In this document: positions 1 through 7,745 of the stretch, in pieces
Layout of the letters: each line of letters begins with the position of its first letter
How positions within the stretch are numbered: the first letter of the stretch is position 1
Assembly (NCBI GenBank): GCA_038230595.1
Contig: JBBRMY010000012.1
Span: forward strand, 1 to 31,844
Length of the DNA stretch: 31,844 nucleotides
Source: JBBRMY01 sp038230595
Lineage (GTDB): Bacteria; Bacteroidota; Ignavibacteria; Tepidaquicellales; Tepidaquicellaceae
Direction: 5' to 3'
Notes under the pieces: generated by a model
Database searches by the model: none
Seen by the model: the letters and a program-made list of their open reading frames with translations, nothing else
What the model was told of the DNA's origin: nothing
Program-made: the position numbers and the translations under genes

Positions 1-26
1 AATAAAAAAACTTCAAAAAACTTATT

Positions 27-92
27 ATGATAAAATATATTATAATTGCCTTAATTCTTTTATTGATTATTGTAACGCAGAGTTTTGCTTAA
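27..92 (+). CDS. possible 21-residue hydrophobic peptide
   Basis: An ATG-started frame encodes about 21 residues that are almost all Ile, Leu and Val, ending in Thr-Gln-Ser-Phe-Ala before a stop. It looks like one membrane helix or a bare signal peptide whose stop comes right where cleavage would occur. It lies 27 bases upstream of the next gene, on the same strand. It could be a small membrane protein, the remnant of an exported protein, or chance in AT-rich DNA. No Shine-Dalgarno sequence is visible, and the window starts too close to see a promoter. Confidence 0.25.
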   Translation: MIKYIIIALILLLIIVTQSFA

Positions 93-119
93 TTTAAAAA
101 ACTAAAAGGAGAATAAAAA

Positions 120-545
120 ATGTTCGGAATAAACAAGCAGATCAAAGAAATGCAGGATGATCCTAAAAAAGCTTTGGATAAAGCAGATAAAGTCCTGAAT
201 AAAGGAGCAATGGGATTTATGACTAAAACTTTTATGGGAAAAGATTTCACTGATAAAATGAATGATGGATTGAACACTGCAAAAAAAGCAATGGATATGA
301 GTAACCTTACTTTAACAGGCTTATCAGGTACAGCAAAAGTTCTGAGTATAGCTGATACCGGTAAAATGGTTAATTATAACCCTATAGTAACCTTAGGATT
401 AAGTGTAGTACCAATGTATGGAAATGAATTTCAGTCTAAAGGTGATGTGATGGTTTCAAAGATAGCTGTGCCAAGAATAGGGGATACGATAAGCATTAAA
501 TACAATGCTGCAGATCCGAATGACTTTATAGTTTCATTCTCTTAA
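120..545 (+). CDS. SHOCT-associated-type small protein of unknown function
   Basis: A 141-residue protein. The start is set by a clear AAAAGGAG ribosome-binding site at 104-111, 8 bases upstream. Residues 1-60 are Lys-rich and probably helical. Residues about 64-141 have the pattern of a widespread small beta domain: Gly-x-x-Gly-Thr-Ala-x-Val-Leu, a TG-x-x-V-x-x-N-P step, and a final block ending in a Y-x-A-A-D-P-x-D turn. Proteins with this domain often also carry a SHOCT tail, which is absent here. No signal peptide is evident, so it is probably cytoplasmic. The function is unknown. The gene converges on the 601-2022 gene and shares a terminator with it. Confidence 0.7.
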   Translation: MFGINKQIKEMQDDPKKALDKADKVLNKGAMGFMTKTFMGKDFTDKMNDGLNTAKKAMDMSNLTLTGLSGTAKVLSIADTGKMVNYNPIVTLGLSVVPMYGNEFQSKGDVMVSKIAVPRIGDTISIKYNAADPNDFIVSFS

Positions 546-567
546 AAAAAATCGCATTAAAAAATTT

Positions 568-593
568 CGTTCCCGATCTCTTGATTGGGAACG
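568..593. terminator. bidirectional hairpin between convergent genes
   Basis: A 10-base stem (568-577 with 584-593, one G-T pair, 6-base loop) lies in the 55-base gap between two converging genes. A-rich sequence precedes it on the plus strand, giving a U-rich tail in the minus transcript. It most likely ends transcription from the minus-strand gene and perhaps from both. Confidence 0.6.
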
Positions 594-600
594 TAACATT

Positions 601-2022
601 TCACTTAACCTTCATCTCTTCTATCTTCTCCAATAGCCAGTCTTTCTCAATAATAGGGTTTGCCTGTTCAATTTCTTTTTTCATAGTAACAATAAGATAA
701 TCATCAGGATTTTCTTTAAGTTTTATCAGCGAGTGTACAAACTTAAGAAAATTCAAATTCCTAATCTTGTGCAGCTCTTTTTCAAATTCATTATTGTTGA
801 GGAAATGCCGGTAACTATCAATCAATGAATAGAGAGGATCAATTTCATTGGTTTCATAATATATCTTTAAAGACAGATTCTTTATTTCAATTTTGTTACT
901 AAAATCTTCAGTTCCTGTTTTAGATAAAAACTCAAGGGATGTTCTGTAATCCTTTCTGTAAAAATGTACTAAAGCTTTTACATAGCAAAAAGCGCTTTGC
1001 TTTGAAGCCTGATCTATCTTTTCTTTGAAGTCATCAGCAAATTTATCAGCCCAGTCAAATTCCTTTACTCTCATTGCAGATTTAACTGCATTTTTATACA
1101 TAGTAGTATCTATCCGGTTCCTTAGATAATAATCACCGGTTATCATCAGCTTTCTCAGCTCAAAATTATCTTTATAAAACGACCTGTTTCCTTCCTGAAC
1201 TTTTCTTGTACAGTAGTTAGTCAGAGTAACAAATGTATTATGCTGTTCTTCCTTTCCAAGAAGGCTTACATTTGCCAGAAAAAGCTTTTTAAGCTTATGA
1301 AAATTATCTTCCGATTGTGTTATGTATAGAAGCAGTTTTAGATAATATATTTCAAGGATCGGAAGATCTTTATAAGAAGTTTTTTTCAGGTGATCCAGGA
1401 GCTCCTCAAGGTATATCAGATTATATGTTTCATCCGAAATATAAATATTATGGTTTAACATATAACAGTGTATCTTAAGCAGCTTTATTATAAAGAACTT
1501 TAATAAAAAATCCTGCTGCTTCTGATGCTCGAACAAACTGAATTTTCCACGTATTTCATTGAATAGATTTATTTCCGACTCCAGTACGAATTTGTCATGA
1601 TAAAACGTATCATCTTTAATTGATCTTTTTTCAAGAGAGGCTATTGCAACTTTCATGTTCTTTTCGAAATGACGGTCAAGCTCACGGATATTCAGCTCCA
1701 TCAAAAGATGTTTGGTATATGTAAATCTGTCTCTTTGAATATTTGTAATAGAAAGAAATTCTTCTCCTAGCTCTGTCAGATCAGATAGATAATTTCTTAT
1801 CGTTTCATCTTTGTATTTTTCTTTAGGAAAAAGCTTGCTGAATAGAAATTCTTTTGTAAATTCTTTATCCTGAAATTCAGGATAGAATTTTCTGATCTCG
1901 TTGTACAGACTTATTAACCGGGAGTTAGTATTGAAATATGGGGAATTTACAAATTCACCGAACCTTTTTATTTCCAGGGGCTTCAGTGTTCTTAATATAT
2001 TTATTAGCTTTGTGCTTTGCAA
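601..2022 (-). CDS. helical hypothetical protein of Bacteroidota type
   Basis: A 473-residue protein with no signal peptide, rich in Lys, Glu, Leu and Phe, and almost all predicted helix. The N-terminus has a pattern (L-x-x-L-x-x-x-E-x-K-R-F-x-x-F-x-x-S-P-Y-F-N) that I associate with long helical-repeat hypothetical proteins of Bacteroidota and relatives. No catalytic motif is apparent. A TPR-like or similar helical scaffold is plausible from the regular helix spacing in residues 200-450, but I cannot assign repeats with certainty. The start ATG is followed by Gln-Ser-Thr-Lys-Leu. The upstream gap also holds the terminator of the neighbouring msrB. The function is unknown. Confidence 0.75.
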   Translation of the reverse strand: MQSTKLINILRTLKPLEIKRFGEFVNSPYFNTNSRLISLYNEIRKFYPEFQDKEFTKEFLFSKLFPKEKYKDETIRNYLSDLTELGEEFLSITNIQRDRFTYTKHLLMELNIRELDRHFEKNMKVAIASLEKRSIKDDTFYHDKFVLESEINLFNEIRGKFSLFEHQKQQDFLLKFFIIKLLKIHCYMLNHNIYISDETYNLIYLEELLDHLKKTSYKDLPILEIYYLKLLLYITQSEDNFHKLKKLFLANVSLLGKEEQHNTFVTLTNYCTRKVQEGNRSFYKDNFELRKLMITGDYYLRNRIDTTMYKNAVKSAMRVKEFDWADKFADDFKEKIDQASKQSAFCYVKALVHFYRKDYRTSLEFLSKTGTEDFSNKIEIKNLSLKIYYETNEIDPLYSLIDSYRHFLNNNEFEKELHKIRNLNFLKFVHSLIKLKENPDDYLIVTMKKEIEQANPIIEKDWLLEKIEEMKVK

Positions 2023-2103
2023 TAAATTGATTTAATTAGAAGTGGACAGATTAATTTATTTCTTTAAGGGGTAATTAAAAAGGAAGTATAAATTCACACT
2101 AAT

Positions 2104-2142
2104 AAAAAAAGTTTACAAAGTAATATTTTGTAAACTTTTTTT
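2104..2142 (-). terminator. strong rho-independent terminator of msrB
   Basis: A perfect 16-base inverted repeat (2104-2119 with 2127-2142, 7-base loop), A-rich at the outer end and T-rich on the other side, so either transcript carries a U-run. It lies 66 bases past the msrB stop. Confidence 0.8.
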
Positions 2143-2207
2143 ATACATATCATAAATGATTTGCGCCTTTTCGCCTTAGCGAGCTTAGCATGAAATCGCT
2201 TTAATTA

Positions 2208-2762
2208 TTATTTCTTCTCTTCAAACTTCAAAGATGCAGAATTAATGCAATATCTTAAGCCCGTTGGCTGAGGACCATCATCAAATACGTGACCAAGATG
2301 AGAACCACATCGTGTGCAGGTAACTTCATCTCTTTCCATGGAAAGAGATTTATCCTTATTAGTATTTACTTTGCTTTGAGCATATGGCTCGTAAAAGCTC
2401 GGCCATCCTGTTCCGGATTCAAACTTGGTGCTTGATTTAAACAAGGGCTCTCCGCAAACAATACAATTGTAAATACCGTCTTTGTGATTATCCCAATATT
2501 CATTTTTAAATGGAGTCTCTGTTCCTTGTTCCCTGGTTACATGATATTGTAACGAGGTTAGATCTTTTTTCAACTGGTCATCTGATCTTAAAGTAGTATC
2601 CCCTTTAAGATTCATTTTTATTGATTTTTTTGACTCTAAAGAGTTGTTTGATTCTAGTGAGTTTTTTGTCTTAATAGTAGAAGGACTGGCAAAATGCTTA
2701 ATTGTGAATGCCAGGCAAGCAACGCTGATTACTAATATTATTCCTAAAGTTAAAGGTTTCAT
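2208..2762 (-). CDS. msrB: exported peptide-methionine (R)-S-oxide reductase
   Basis: MsrB reduces the R-sulfoxide of methionine in proteins, using a thioredoxin-type donor. The C-terminal 120 residues hold the full domain: C-x-x-C in CIVCGEPLF, GTGWPSF, a second zinc C-x-x-C in CTRCGSHLGHVFDDGP, and the catalytic Cys in LRYCINSASLKF. Residues 5-20 form a hydrophobic signal or anchor segment, and a low-complexity linker with two SLES-type repeats joins it to the domain. The enzyme therefore probably works outside the cytoplasm. ACLA near residue 16 is a poor lipobox. At 184 residues it is about 40 longer than a cytoplasmic MsrB because of this leader. The upstream lipoprotein gene diverges from it. 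Confidence 0.93.
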   Translation of the reverse strand: MKPLTLGIILVISVACLAFTIKHFASPSTIKTKNSLESNNSLESKKSIKMNLKGDTTLRSDDQLKKDLTSLQYHVTREQGTETPFKNEYWDNHKDGIYNCIVCGEPLFKSSTKFESGTGWPSFYEPYAQSKVNTNKDKSLSMERDEVTCTRCGSHLGHVFDDGPQPTGLRYCINSASLKFEEKK

Positions 2763-2878
2763 TGATTTATTTGATTTTTATATATAACAAAAAGGACTCT
2801 ATAATAGTTATTACGAGAAAGAAACAAATTCGGATTTTGTAAGTACAAACTACATACCTTCAAAATAAGACTATATTT

Positions 2879-3595
2879 ATGTACAGAAAAATTACAAATT
2901 GTATTTTTTTTATTCTGTTTGCAATTTCTGCAATAGTGCTTCAAAGCTGCAGCCACACAAACGAACTCTCAAAATTCAATTTAAAAAACAGATCAATTCT
3001 TTTTAATAATTCAACTTCACCTGAATTTGCCGGAAGCAATATAAGCTTTGACGGAAAATTTTTTGGCAGCAGAAGTGTAGTAGAAGAAATTCTTAATACA
3101 GTTGCATCCATTTTTTCAGAGTCGGAAGTAAAGGAAAAGATCAACCGGGTTATTTCTGCAGATACAATTTCAAATGTTATGGGTGAAGAATTTAAGAAAA
3201 GCCTTGTAACATATTTTAGCGTAAATAAGGTAGACTCCATTTCTGATAAGCCGGATTTTTTAGTCGACACTGAGTTTATAAGATTCAAGCTGACATCAAG
3301 ACCTGAAGGTGTTTATGCGATTATCAGAACCAGTTCAAGAATTGTTGAAAGAAAAACTGCAAAGATCGTCTGGGAAAATAAGGAAAATTATACTCTCCCA
3401 TTAAGAAATAATTATGCAGGATATTTCCCGGACAGCAGAGTGAGAACAGTAGCAGGGACAATTAATGCGATCACATTAATGAATATGTCTGACGACGAGA
3501 TCAGAAAAGTAATTAAGGAAGTTACGAAAGAAGTCGCCAAAGAAATGAGCGAGACTTTAAGAGAAGACATTGCTGAAATGAATGATGGGAAATGA
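2879..3595 (+). CDS. lipoprotein of unknown function
   Basis: A 238-residue protein starting with a classic lipoprotein signal: basic MYRK, a hydrophobic stretch, and lipobox LQSC with the lipidated Cys near residue 24. The mature part has a segment (E-G-V-Y-A-I-I-R-T-S-S-R-I-V) followed by K-T-A-K-I-V-W-E-N, which reads like two beta strands of an envelope lipoprotein in which a conserved Trp-Glu ends a strand. The last 30 residues are a charged helix (KEVTKEVAKEMSETLRED). I do not recognise a named family. It is divergent from msrB with a 116-base gap. Confidence 0.75.
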   Translation: MYRKITNCIFFILFAISAIVLQSCSHTNELSKFNLKNRSILFNNSTSPEFAGSNISFDGKFFGSRSVVEEILNTVASIFSESEVKEKINRVISADTISNVMGEEFKKSLVTYFSVNKVDSISDKPDFLVDTEFIRFKLTSRPEGVYAIIRTSSRIVERKTAKIVWENKENYTLPLRNNYAGYFPDSRVRTVAGTINAITLMNMSDDEIRKVIKEVTKEVAKEMSETLREDIAEMNDGK

Positions 3596-3618
3596 TGTAA
3601 AGACAAAATGGCTTATGT

Positions 3619-3691
3619 GCGTTCTTGGAATTCAGAACGCTTCCGCCGCTGTTGGTGTTTTAGTTCCGATTTATCGGAACGTCACCAACAG
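3619..3691 (+). other. two consecutive strong hairpins in an intergenic gap
   Basis: Downstream of the lipoprotein gene there are two structures without a T-run. The first is a 7-base stem (3619-3625 with 3634-3640). The second is a compound hairpin: a 9-base outer stem (3649-3657 with 3683-3691) enclosing a perfect 8-base inner stem (3663-3670 with 3673-3680). The rest of the 243-base gap shows nothing else. It may be a 3-prime-end structure or a small repeat element. Confidence 0.5.
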
Positions 3692-3838
3692 CCAGATGAA
3701 AGATATAGAATTATAAGTTGAGATAGAACTTTTCTACAAATGACATTAAGATTATAAATTAACCTTATTTTGTTTTTTGTTAAACCTTAATAGCTAAAAT
3801 TTATCTAAACAACAAACCTTACTACTTTACTCTGCAAA

Positions 3839-4189
3839 CTAAGGTGTATTATCAATATATATCAGATACTCTTTTATCAATTCACCATCCATATAAAATA
3901 TATTCACAAAATTCACATCAACCTGCTTTTCATCTAATCGGGTATACTTCACCTGACCCTGCCAGATCACTTTATCATCATTCTTCCAGGCATTGATCAG
4001 CTTATGCTCTGATCCTTTTATCATAGTGAAAAAGTAATTTACATAATCGGCGATTGCTTGTCTTCCTTTTACAGTGTCTGCATTACCGAACCTAAACTCG
4101 CCGTCTTCCGCAATAAATTCTGAAAATGCTTTTCCGTCTTTTGCGTCTATTGTTTTTGAAATACTTTCTATCCAGTTTTTAAGATCCAT
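3839..4189 (-). CDS. SnoaL-like / NTF2-fold protein
   Basis: A 116-residue cytoplasmic protein with the NTF2-like pattern: an N-terminal helix (W-I-E-S-I-S-K-T-I-D-A-K-D), D-G-E-F-R-F-G-N, a second helix (G-R-Q-A-I-A-D-Y-V-N-Y-F-F) and a run of beta strands ending in DGELIKEYLIYID. This is the layout of the SnoaL/DUF4440 group, which includes small ester-ring cyclases, isomerases and many stress-linked proteins with no known substrate. No active-site assignment is possible from sequence alone. It is transcribed alone, toward the lipoprotein gene. Confidence 0.7.
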   Translation of the reverse strand: MDLKNWIESISKTIDAKDGKAFSEFIAEDGEFRFGNADTVKGRQAIADYVNYFFTMIKGSEHKLINAWKNDDKVIWQGQVKYTRLDEKQVDVNFVNIFYMDGELIKEYLIYIDNTP

Positions 4190-4325
4190 ATTTAATTTAT
4201 TTAGTTTAAGCTATGGATTTTAACTTTTACTTTAAATTCAATTTGAACTCTTGAAAAAACCCTTCTTATCGTATTGAATAAGTCTCATAGATTGAGTAAA
4301 TTGATAATCTGTATGATTTTAATAC

Positions 4326-4397
4326 GGTCCCATCGACTAAGGGTTAGGTCGTCACTCTTTCACAGTGAAAATACGGGTTCGAATCCCGTTGGGACCG
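4326..4397 (+). tRNA. tRNA-Glu (anticodon UUC)
   Basis: A full cloverleaf can be folded: 7-base acceptor stem GGTCCCA with TGGGACC, D stem GACT/GGTC, anticodon stem TCACT/AGTGA with loop CTTTCAC giving anticodon TTC, and T arm CGGG-TTCGAAT-CCCG. The discriminator is G. The CCA tail is not encoded (GCAA follows). A strong terminator begins 3 bases later. Confidence 0.95.
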
Positions 4398-4400
4398 CAA

Positions 4401-4439
4401 AAGCCCTGTAATTATAAAAAATTACAGGGCTTTTTTTTT
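4401..4439 (+). terminator. rho-independent terminator of tRNA-Glu
   Basis: A perfect 13-base stem (4401-4413 with 4420-4432) with a 6-base loop, followed by a run of T to 4439. It may also stop transcription arriving from the minus-strand peroxidase gene, which ends at 4461. Confidence 0.9.
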
Positions 4440-4460
4440 ATTAAAAATGGAAATGTGAAT

Positions 4461-5060
4461 TTAAATACTTTTTAAATGCTTGCCTCCGGTCCAACCTTTT
4501 TTATTGAGATATTTTTCGCCTGATTCAATTGCTCCCGGCTCGATCTGCGTTCCCATTGAATCATTCCATCGGTTTAAAAATCCAAATAATGCAATAACTC
4601 CTAATATCTCTACTATTTCTCCATCGTTCCAGAATTTTTTTAAATTTTCTGATATCTCTTCGGAAACAGCGTTTGGTACATGAGATGCTGCAATTGCAAA
4701 ATCTAAAGCAGCTCTTTCACCTTCATTAAAAGAATTATGTGTTTTGTACTCCCAGATATTTTCAAGTCTATCATCTGTTGATCCATATCGTTCTGCAGCT
4801 CTTATTGTATGAGCCTGGCAATACTGGCAGCCGGTTGAATAGCTTGAAATATATCCTACAAGCCTTTTCAGTTCGCTTGTAACTTTTCCTTTGTTCTCCA
4901 TAACAGCCATGTTCAGCTCAATGAATGCTTTTGCAATTCGGGGTCTTATCTGCATTGTAAGAACACTGTTAGGGCAAAACCCCAAAGTTTCATTAAAAAA
5001 ATCTGCAAGCTGCTTTACTTCATTGTCGTAATCAGCCGGTAAAGGTTTAACTAAAGGCAT
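4461..5060 (-). CDS. AhpD-like peroxidase-related protein (carboxymuconolactone decarboxylase family)
   Basis: An all-helical protein of the AhpD/CMD fold with the redox motif C-Q-Y-C-x-x-H (Cys78, Cys81, His84 counted from the chosen start), the signature of peroxidase-related alkylhydroperoxidase-like proteins that reduce hydroperoxides through a dithiol. I start it at the ATG at 5058-5060 (MPLVKPL). The frame stays open 30 bases further to a TTG, but the extra residues are hydrophobic and do not fit the family. At 199 residues the length is normal for the peroxidase-related subgroup. It stands alone between tRNA-Glu and a divergent outer-membrane protein gene. Confidence 0.85.
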   Translation of the reverse strand: MPLVKPLPADYDNEVKQLADFFNETLGFCPNSVLTMQIRPRIAKAFIELNMAVMENKGKVTSELKRLVGYISSYSTGCQYCQAHTIRAAERYGSTDDRLENIWEYKTHNSFNEGERAALDFAIAASHVPNAVSEEISENLKKFWNDGEIVEILGVIALFGFLNRWNDSMGTQIEPGAIESGEKYLNKKGWTGGKHLKSI

Positions 5061-5210
5061 AATTATTAATTGTATTTTAAAGAAAAACAAATATGATGTT
5101 TTTATGAATTAAATATCAGTGAGATTTTTATATTATTGCTATGAATTAAATGAAGTATTTCTTTGTTCAAGTTATTACTAATCCATTAATTAAATAATCC
5201 TAATTATCAA

Positions 5211-6131
5211 ATGAAGAAAAATCATTTTTTTGTATTAATGTGTTTGCTCAGTATTTTACTGGTTAGATCTGAAACTGTATTTGGGCAGGGGTGCAGTGAT
5301 GCCGGTTTCTGCACTATTCACTCGCTAAAACCATTGGATGATAAAAATCCAACATCCAAAAATTATCTCAACGCGGGGATATCTTATGGTAAAGGTGAGT
5401 ATAGCTTGAAAATTGTTAGCCCATACATAGATTATACGAGAGTAATCAGTCCTTCATGGAACATTTCAGGCAAACTTATTTTTTCATCAGTTAATGGTGA
5501 TCTGGGAAAAACAAGCGGTCTTTCGGATATTTTTATCAGTACAAATTATGCAGTAAGCTCGCAAGCCGGACTTACATTGGGGTTAAAAATTCCATTCAAT
5601 GATGGCAATACTGAATTAAATAATTTATCACTTCCTATGGCTTATCAAACAAGTCTTGGCACAACTGATATTATTGCAGGTGTAAATTATTCGATCCGTG
5701 AGTTTCAATTTGTCGCAGCATTCCAACAGCCCTTGGCACAAAACAGCAATAAATTTATTTCCAATCTATATCCAACTAATTCTGAAGCACAAAATTTTCC
5801 TACAACGAATAATTACAAACGCAGCGGAGATATTCTCTTACGCTTATCATATAAATTCACTGCAATTAAAAATAAATTAGAAATTATTCCGGGTATCTTG
5901 CCGATTTTTCACCTGGCAGACGATAAATATACAAATAATGCAGGGGTTGAATCTTCCATTATCGGTTCAAGTGGAGTAACTTTAAATGGCAATATATTTC
6001 TTGATTACATTATAGATCCTAAAAATTTGATTGAACTAAGTTTTGGCGCACCTCTGAAATCAAGATCTGTAAGACCGGATGGCCTTACAAGAAAGTTTGT
6101 AGCTGCACTTGAATATAAGATCCGATTTTAA
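5211..6131 (+). CDS. outer-membrane beta-barrel protein
   Basis: A 306-residue protein with a signal peptide (MKK plus hydrophobic core, probable cleavage after V-F-G-Q). The mature N-terminus carries GCSDAGFCTI with two Cys that could form a disulfide. The rest alternates amphipathic strands and turns (YGKGEYSLKIVSPYIDYTRV, DIFISTNYAVS, DIIAGVNYSI, DILLRLSYKF, FVAALEYKIRF) and ends in Phe, the typical last residue of an outer-membrane barrel. The strands suggest a barrel of roughly 12 strands. The cargo is unknown. I considered the MetA/phenol-pathway transporter group but cannot prove it. Confidence 0.72.
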   Translation: MKKNHFFVLMCLLSILLVRSETVFGQGCSDAGFCTIHSLKPLDDKNPTSKNYLNAGISYGKGEYSLKIVSPYIDYTRVISPSWNISGKLIFSSVNGDLGKTSGLSDIFISTNYAVSSQAGLTLGLKIPFNDGNTELNNLSLPMAYQTSLGTTDIIAGVNYSIREFQFVAAFQQPLAQNSNKFISNLYPTNSEAQNFPTTNNYKRSGDILLRLSYKFTAIKNKLEIIPGILPIFHLADDKYTNNAGVESSIIGSSGVTLNGNIFLDYIIDPKNLIELSFGAPLKSRSVRPDGLTRKFVAALEYKIRF

Positions 6132-6143
6132 ATAATCTTAAAT

Positions 6144-6182
6144 AAAAAAAGTGAAGCCATTTGAAGAGCTTCACTTTTTTTT
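6144..6182. terminator. bidirectional terminator between convergent genes
   Basis: A 14-base inverted repeat (A7-GTGAAGC at 6144-6157, GCTTCAC-T7 at 6168-6181) with a 10-base loop. The A-run and T-run make it work for the beta-barrel gene on the plus strand and the peroxiredoxin-like gene on the minus strand. Confidence 0.85.
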
Positions 6183-6201
6183 ACTTAATTTTAATTGACA
6201 A

Positions 6202-6834
6202 TTATTTTACCGATTCATTAGCAGCTTTCAAAAGTTCTGCTGCATCCAATCTTGTTTTATAATCAGGATTAAAATAATCAAATTTTATATTTCCTTTTGT
6301 ATCTATTAGATATACTGCCGGAACAGGTAAAATATGATTATTGTTTCCGGAAGCTTCTTCAAGATCTATTTTATATCCTTTATACTTTTCTACTGTATTG
6401 TCATCAACTTTAAACGCTAAACCGAAAGCAGTTGAAGCAGCAGAATTGTTATCTGATAAAATTGTATAGGTGAGAATATCTTTTGAAATTGTCTCCTTGA
6501 TCTTTTCCGGCTTATCTGCGCTTATCGCGATGATCTGGTAACCAAGTGCAGTTAAATCTGATTCTATTTTCTGCAAACCGCTTAATTGTAAATTGCAATA
6601 TGGACACCAACCGCCTCTGTAAAAGATCAACACAGTGGGTTTTTGACTTATTACGGCTGTAAGGTCTGTATCGTCACCGTTTATATTCTTTAAAGAAAGT
6701 GATGGAATTGATTCTCCGGTTCTCAGTGGCATAACATCTGCTGCATTTGATGCAACAGTTGTTTTTGTTTGTGAAAATGCAGATGAAATGTTTAATGTTA
6801 AAATTAATGCTGCAGAAATAAGAATACTTTTCAT
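6202..6834 (-). CDS. exported peroxiredoxin/thioredoxin-fold protein (AhpC/TSA family)
   Basis: A 210-residue protein from the ATG at 6832-6834; the frame extends 30 bases further upstream, but MKSILISAALILTLN is a normal signal peptide start. The mature part begins with a G-E-x-I-P-x-L-x-L strand, then VLIFYRGGWCPYC with Cys77 and Cys80 in the position of the peroxidatic site of the AhpC/TSA superfamily, then Q-I-I-A-I-S-A-D-K-P and cis-Pro region LPVPAVYLIDTKG. The C-x-x-C pattern makes a thioredoxin-like or BCP-like peroxidase acting in the periplasm the best call. It shares a terminator with the beta-barrel gene and diverges from engB. Confidence 0.85.
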   Translation of the reverse strand: MKSILISAALILTLNISSAFSQTKTTVASNAADVMPLRTGESIPSLSLKNINGDDTDLTAVISQKPTVLIFYRGGWCPYCNLQLSGLQKIESDLTALGYQIIAISADKPEKIKETISKDILTYTILSDNNSAASTAFGLAFKVDDNTVEKYKGYKIDLEEASGNNNHILPVPAVYLIDTKGNIKFDYFNPDYKTRLDAAELLKAANESVK

Positions 6835-7061
6835 AAAATGATATTTAAAATTAATTTGTAACAACTACAACAAATAAAATGTCTATTATATTTCCCAATA
6901 ATAAGGATAATTATAAATAAGATTCAAAGAAGCTCTTCATCGAAGGAATTTTACTGATTACCTTAGATTTTTATTCTGAAAAGAACTAAATTTAGATTTA
7001 TCTGAAATTCCCGTGTATTTAAATATTGTTCTTTAAATGCATATATTTTATATGTTTAATT

Positions 7062-7664
7062 ATGAATGCTGAGTACATAAAAAGTTCTGAAAAACTTTCA
7101 CAATGTCCCGAAGAGAAGTATCCTGAGTTTGCCTTTATCGGAAGATCGAATGTAGGTAAGTCATCTCTTATAAATATGCTTACTGCAAGGAATGGTCTCG
7201 CTAAGATATCTTCAACTCCGGGAAAGACCATTACTATAAATCATTTTTTAGTCGATAATGTTTACTTCGTTGACCTTCCCGGTTACGGATATGCAAAAAG
7301 ATCTAAGGACATGAGAGAATCATGGGAGAAAAATCTCTGGCAGTATCTTATGCAAAGAAGAAATCTTATGTATTTATTTGTTCTTATTGATTCACGCATC
7401 ACACCGCAAAAGATTGATATAGAATTTGTTAATAAATGCGGTGAAGAAGGGTTGCCAATTGTAATTGTTTTTACTAAAACGGATAAAGAAAAGGAATCTC
7501 TTACAAATAAAAATATTCAGATGTTCAAAGATGAACTTTTACAATACTGGGATGAGCTTCCGGTTATGATAGAAAGCTCAGCTCTCACTAAAAAAGGAAA
7601 GAAGGAGATCTGGAAATTCATCAAAGAAAATATGAAGGCTGATATGTTAAATCCTGTTTCTTAA
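7062..7664 (+). CDS. engB: ribosome biogenesis GTPase EngB/YsxC
   Basis: A 200-residue GTP-binding protein of the TrmE-Era-EngA-EngB group that helps large-subunit ribosome assembly. All G motifs are present: G1 GRSNVGKSSL, G2 TPGKT, G3 DLPGYGYA, G4 TKTDK and G5 SSA. The N-terminal A-E-Y-I-K-S-S-E-K and P-E-F-A-F-I-G match the family. I start at the ATG at 7062; the longer frame from a TTG at 7026 adds a hydrophobic stretch not expected in EngB. The next gene begins in the same reading frame after the stop. Confidence 0.96.
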   Translation: MNAEYIKSSEKLSQCPEEKYPEFAFIGRSNVGKSSLINMLTARNGLAKISSTPGKTITINHFLVDNVYFVDLPGYGYAKRSKDMRESWEKNLWQYLMQRRNLMYLFVLIDSRITPQKIDIEFVNKCGEEGLPIVIVFTKTDKEKESLTNKNIQMFKDELLQYWDELPVMIESSALTKKGKKEIWKFIKENMKADMLNPVS

Positions 7665-7745
7665 ATTTATTCTATTGTAATAACTAAAGACGAAGTTTTA
7701 AAAGAACTTAAAAGCTATGGCTCAGAAGCCATCAAAAAAGTACTT

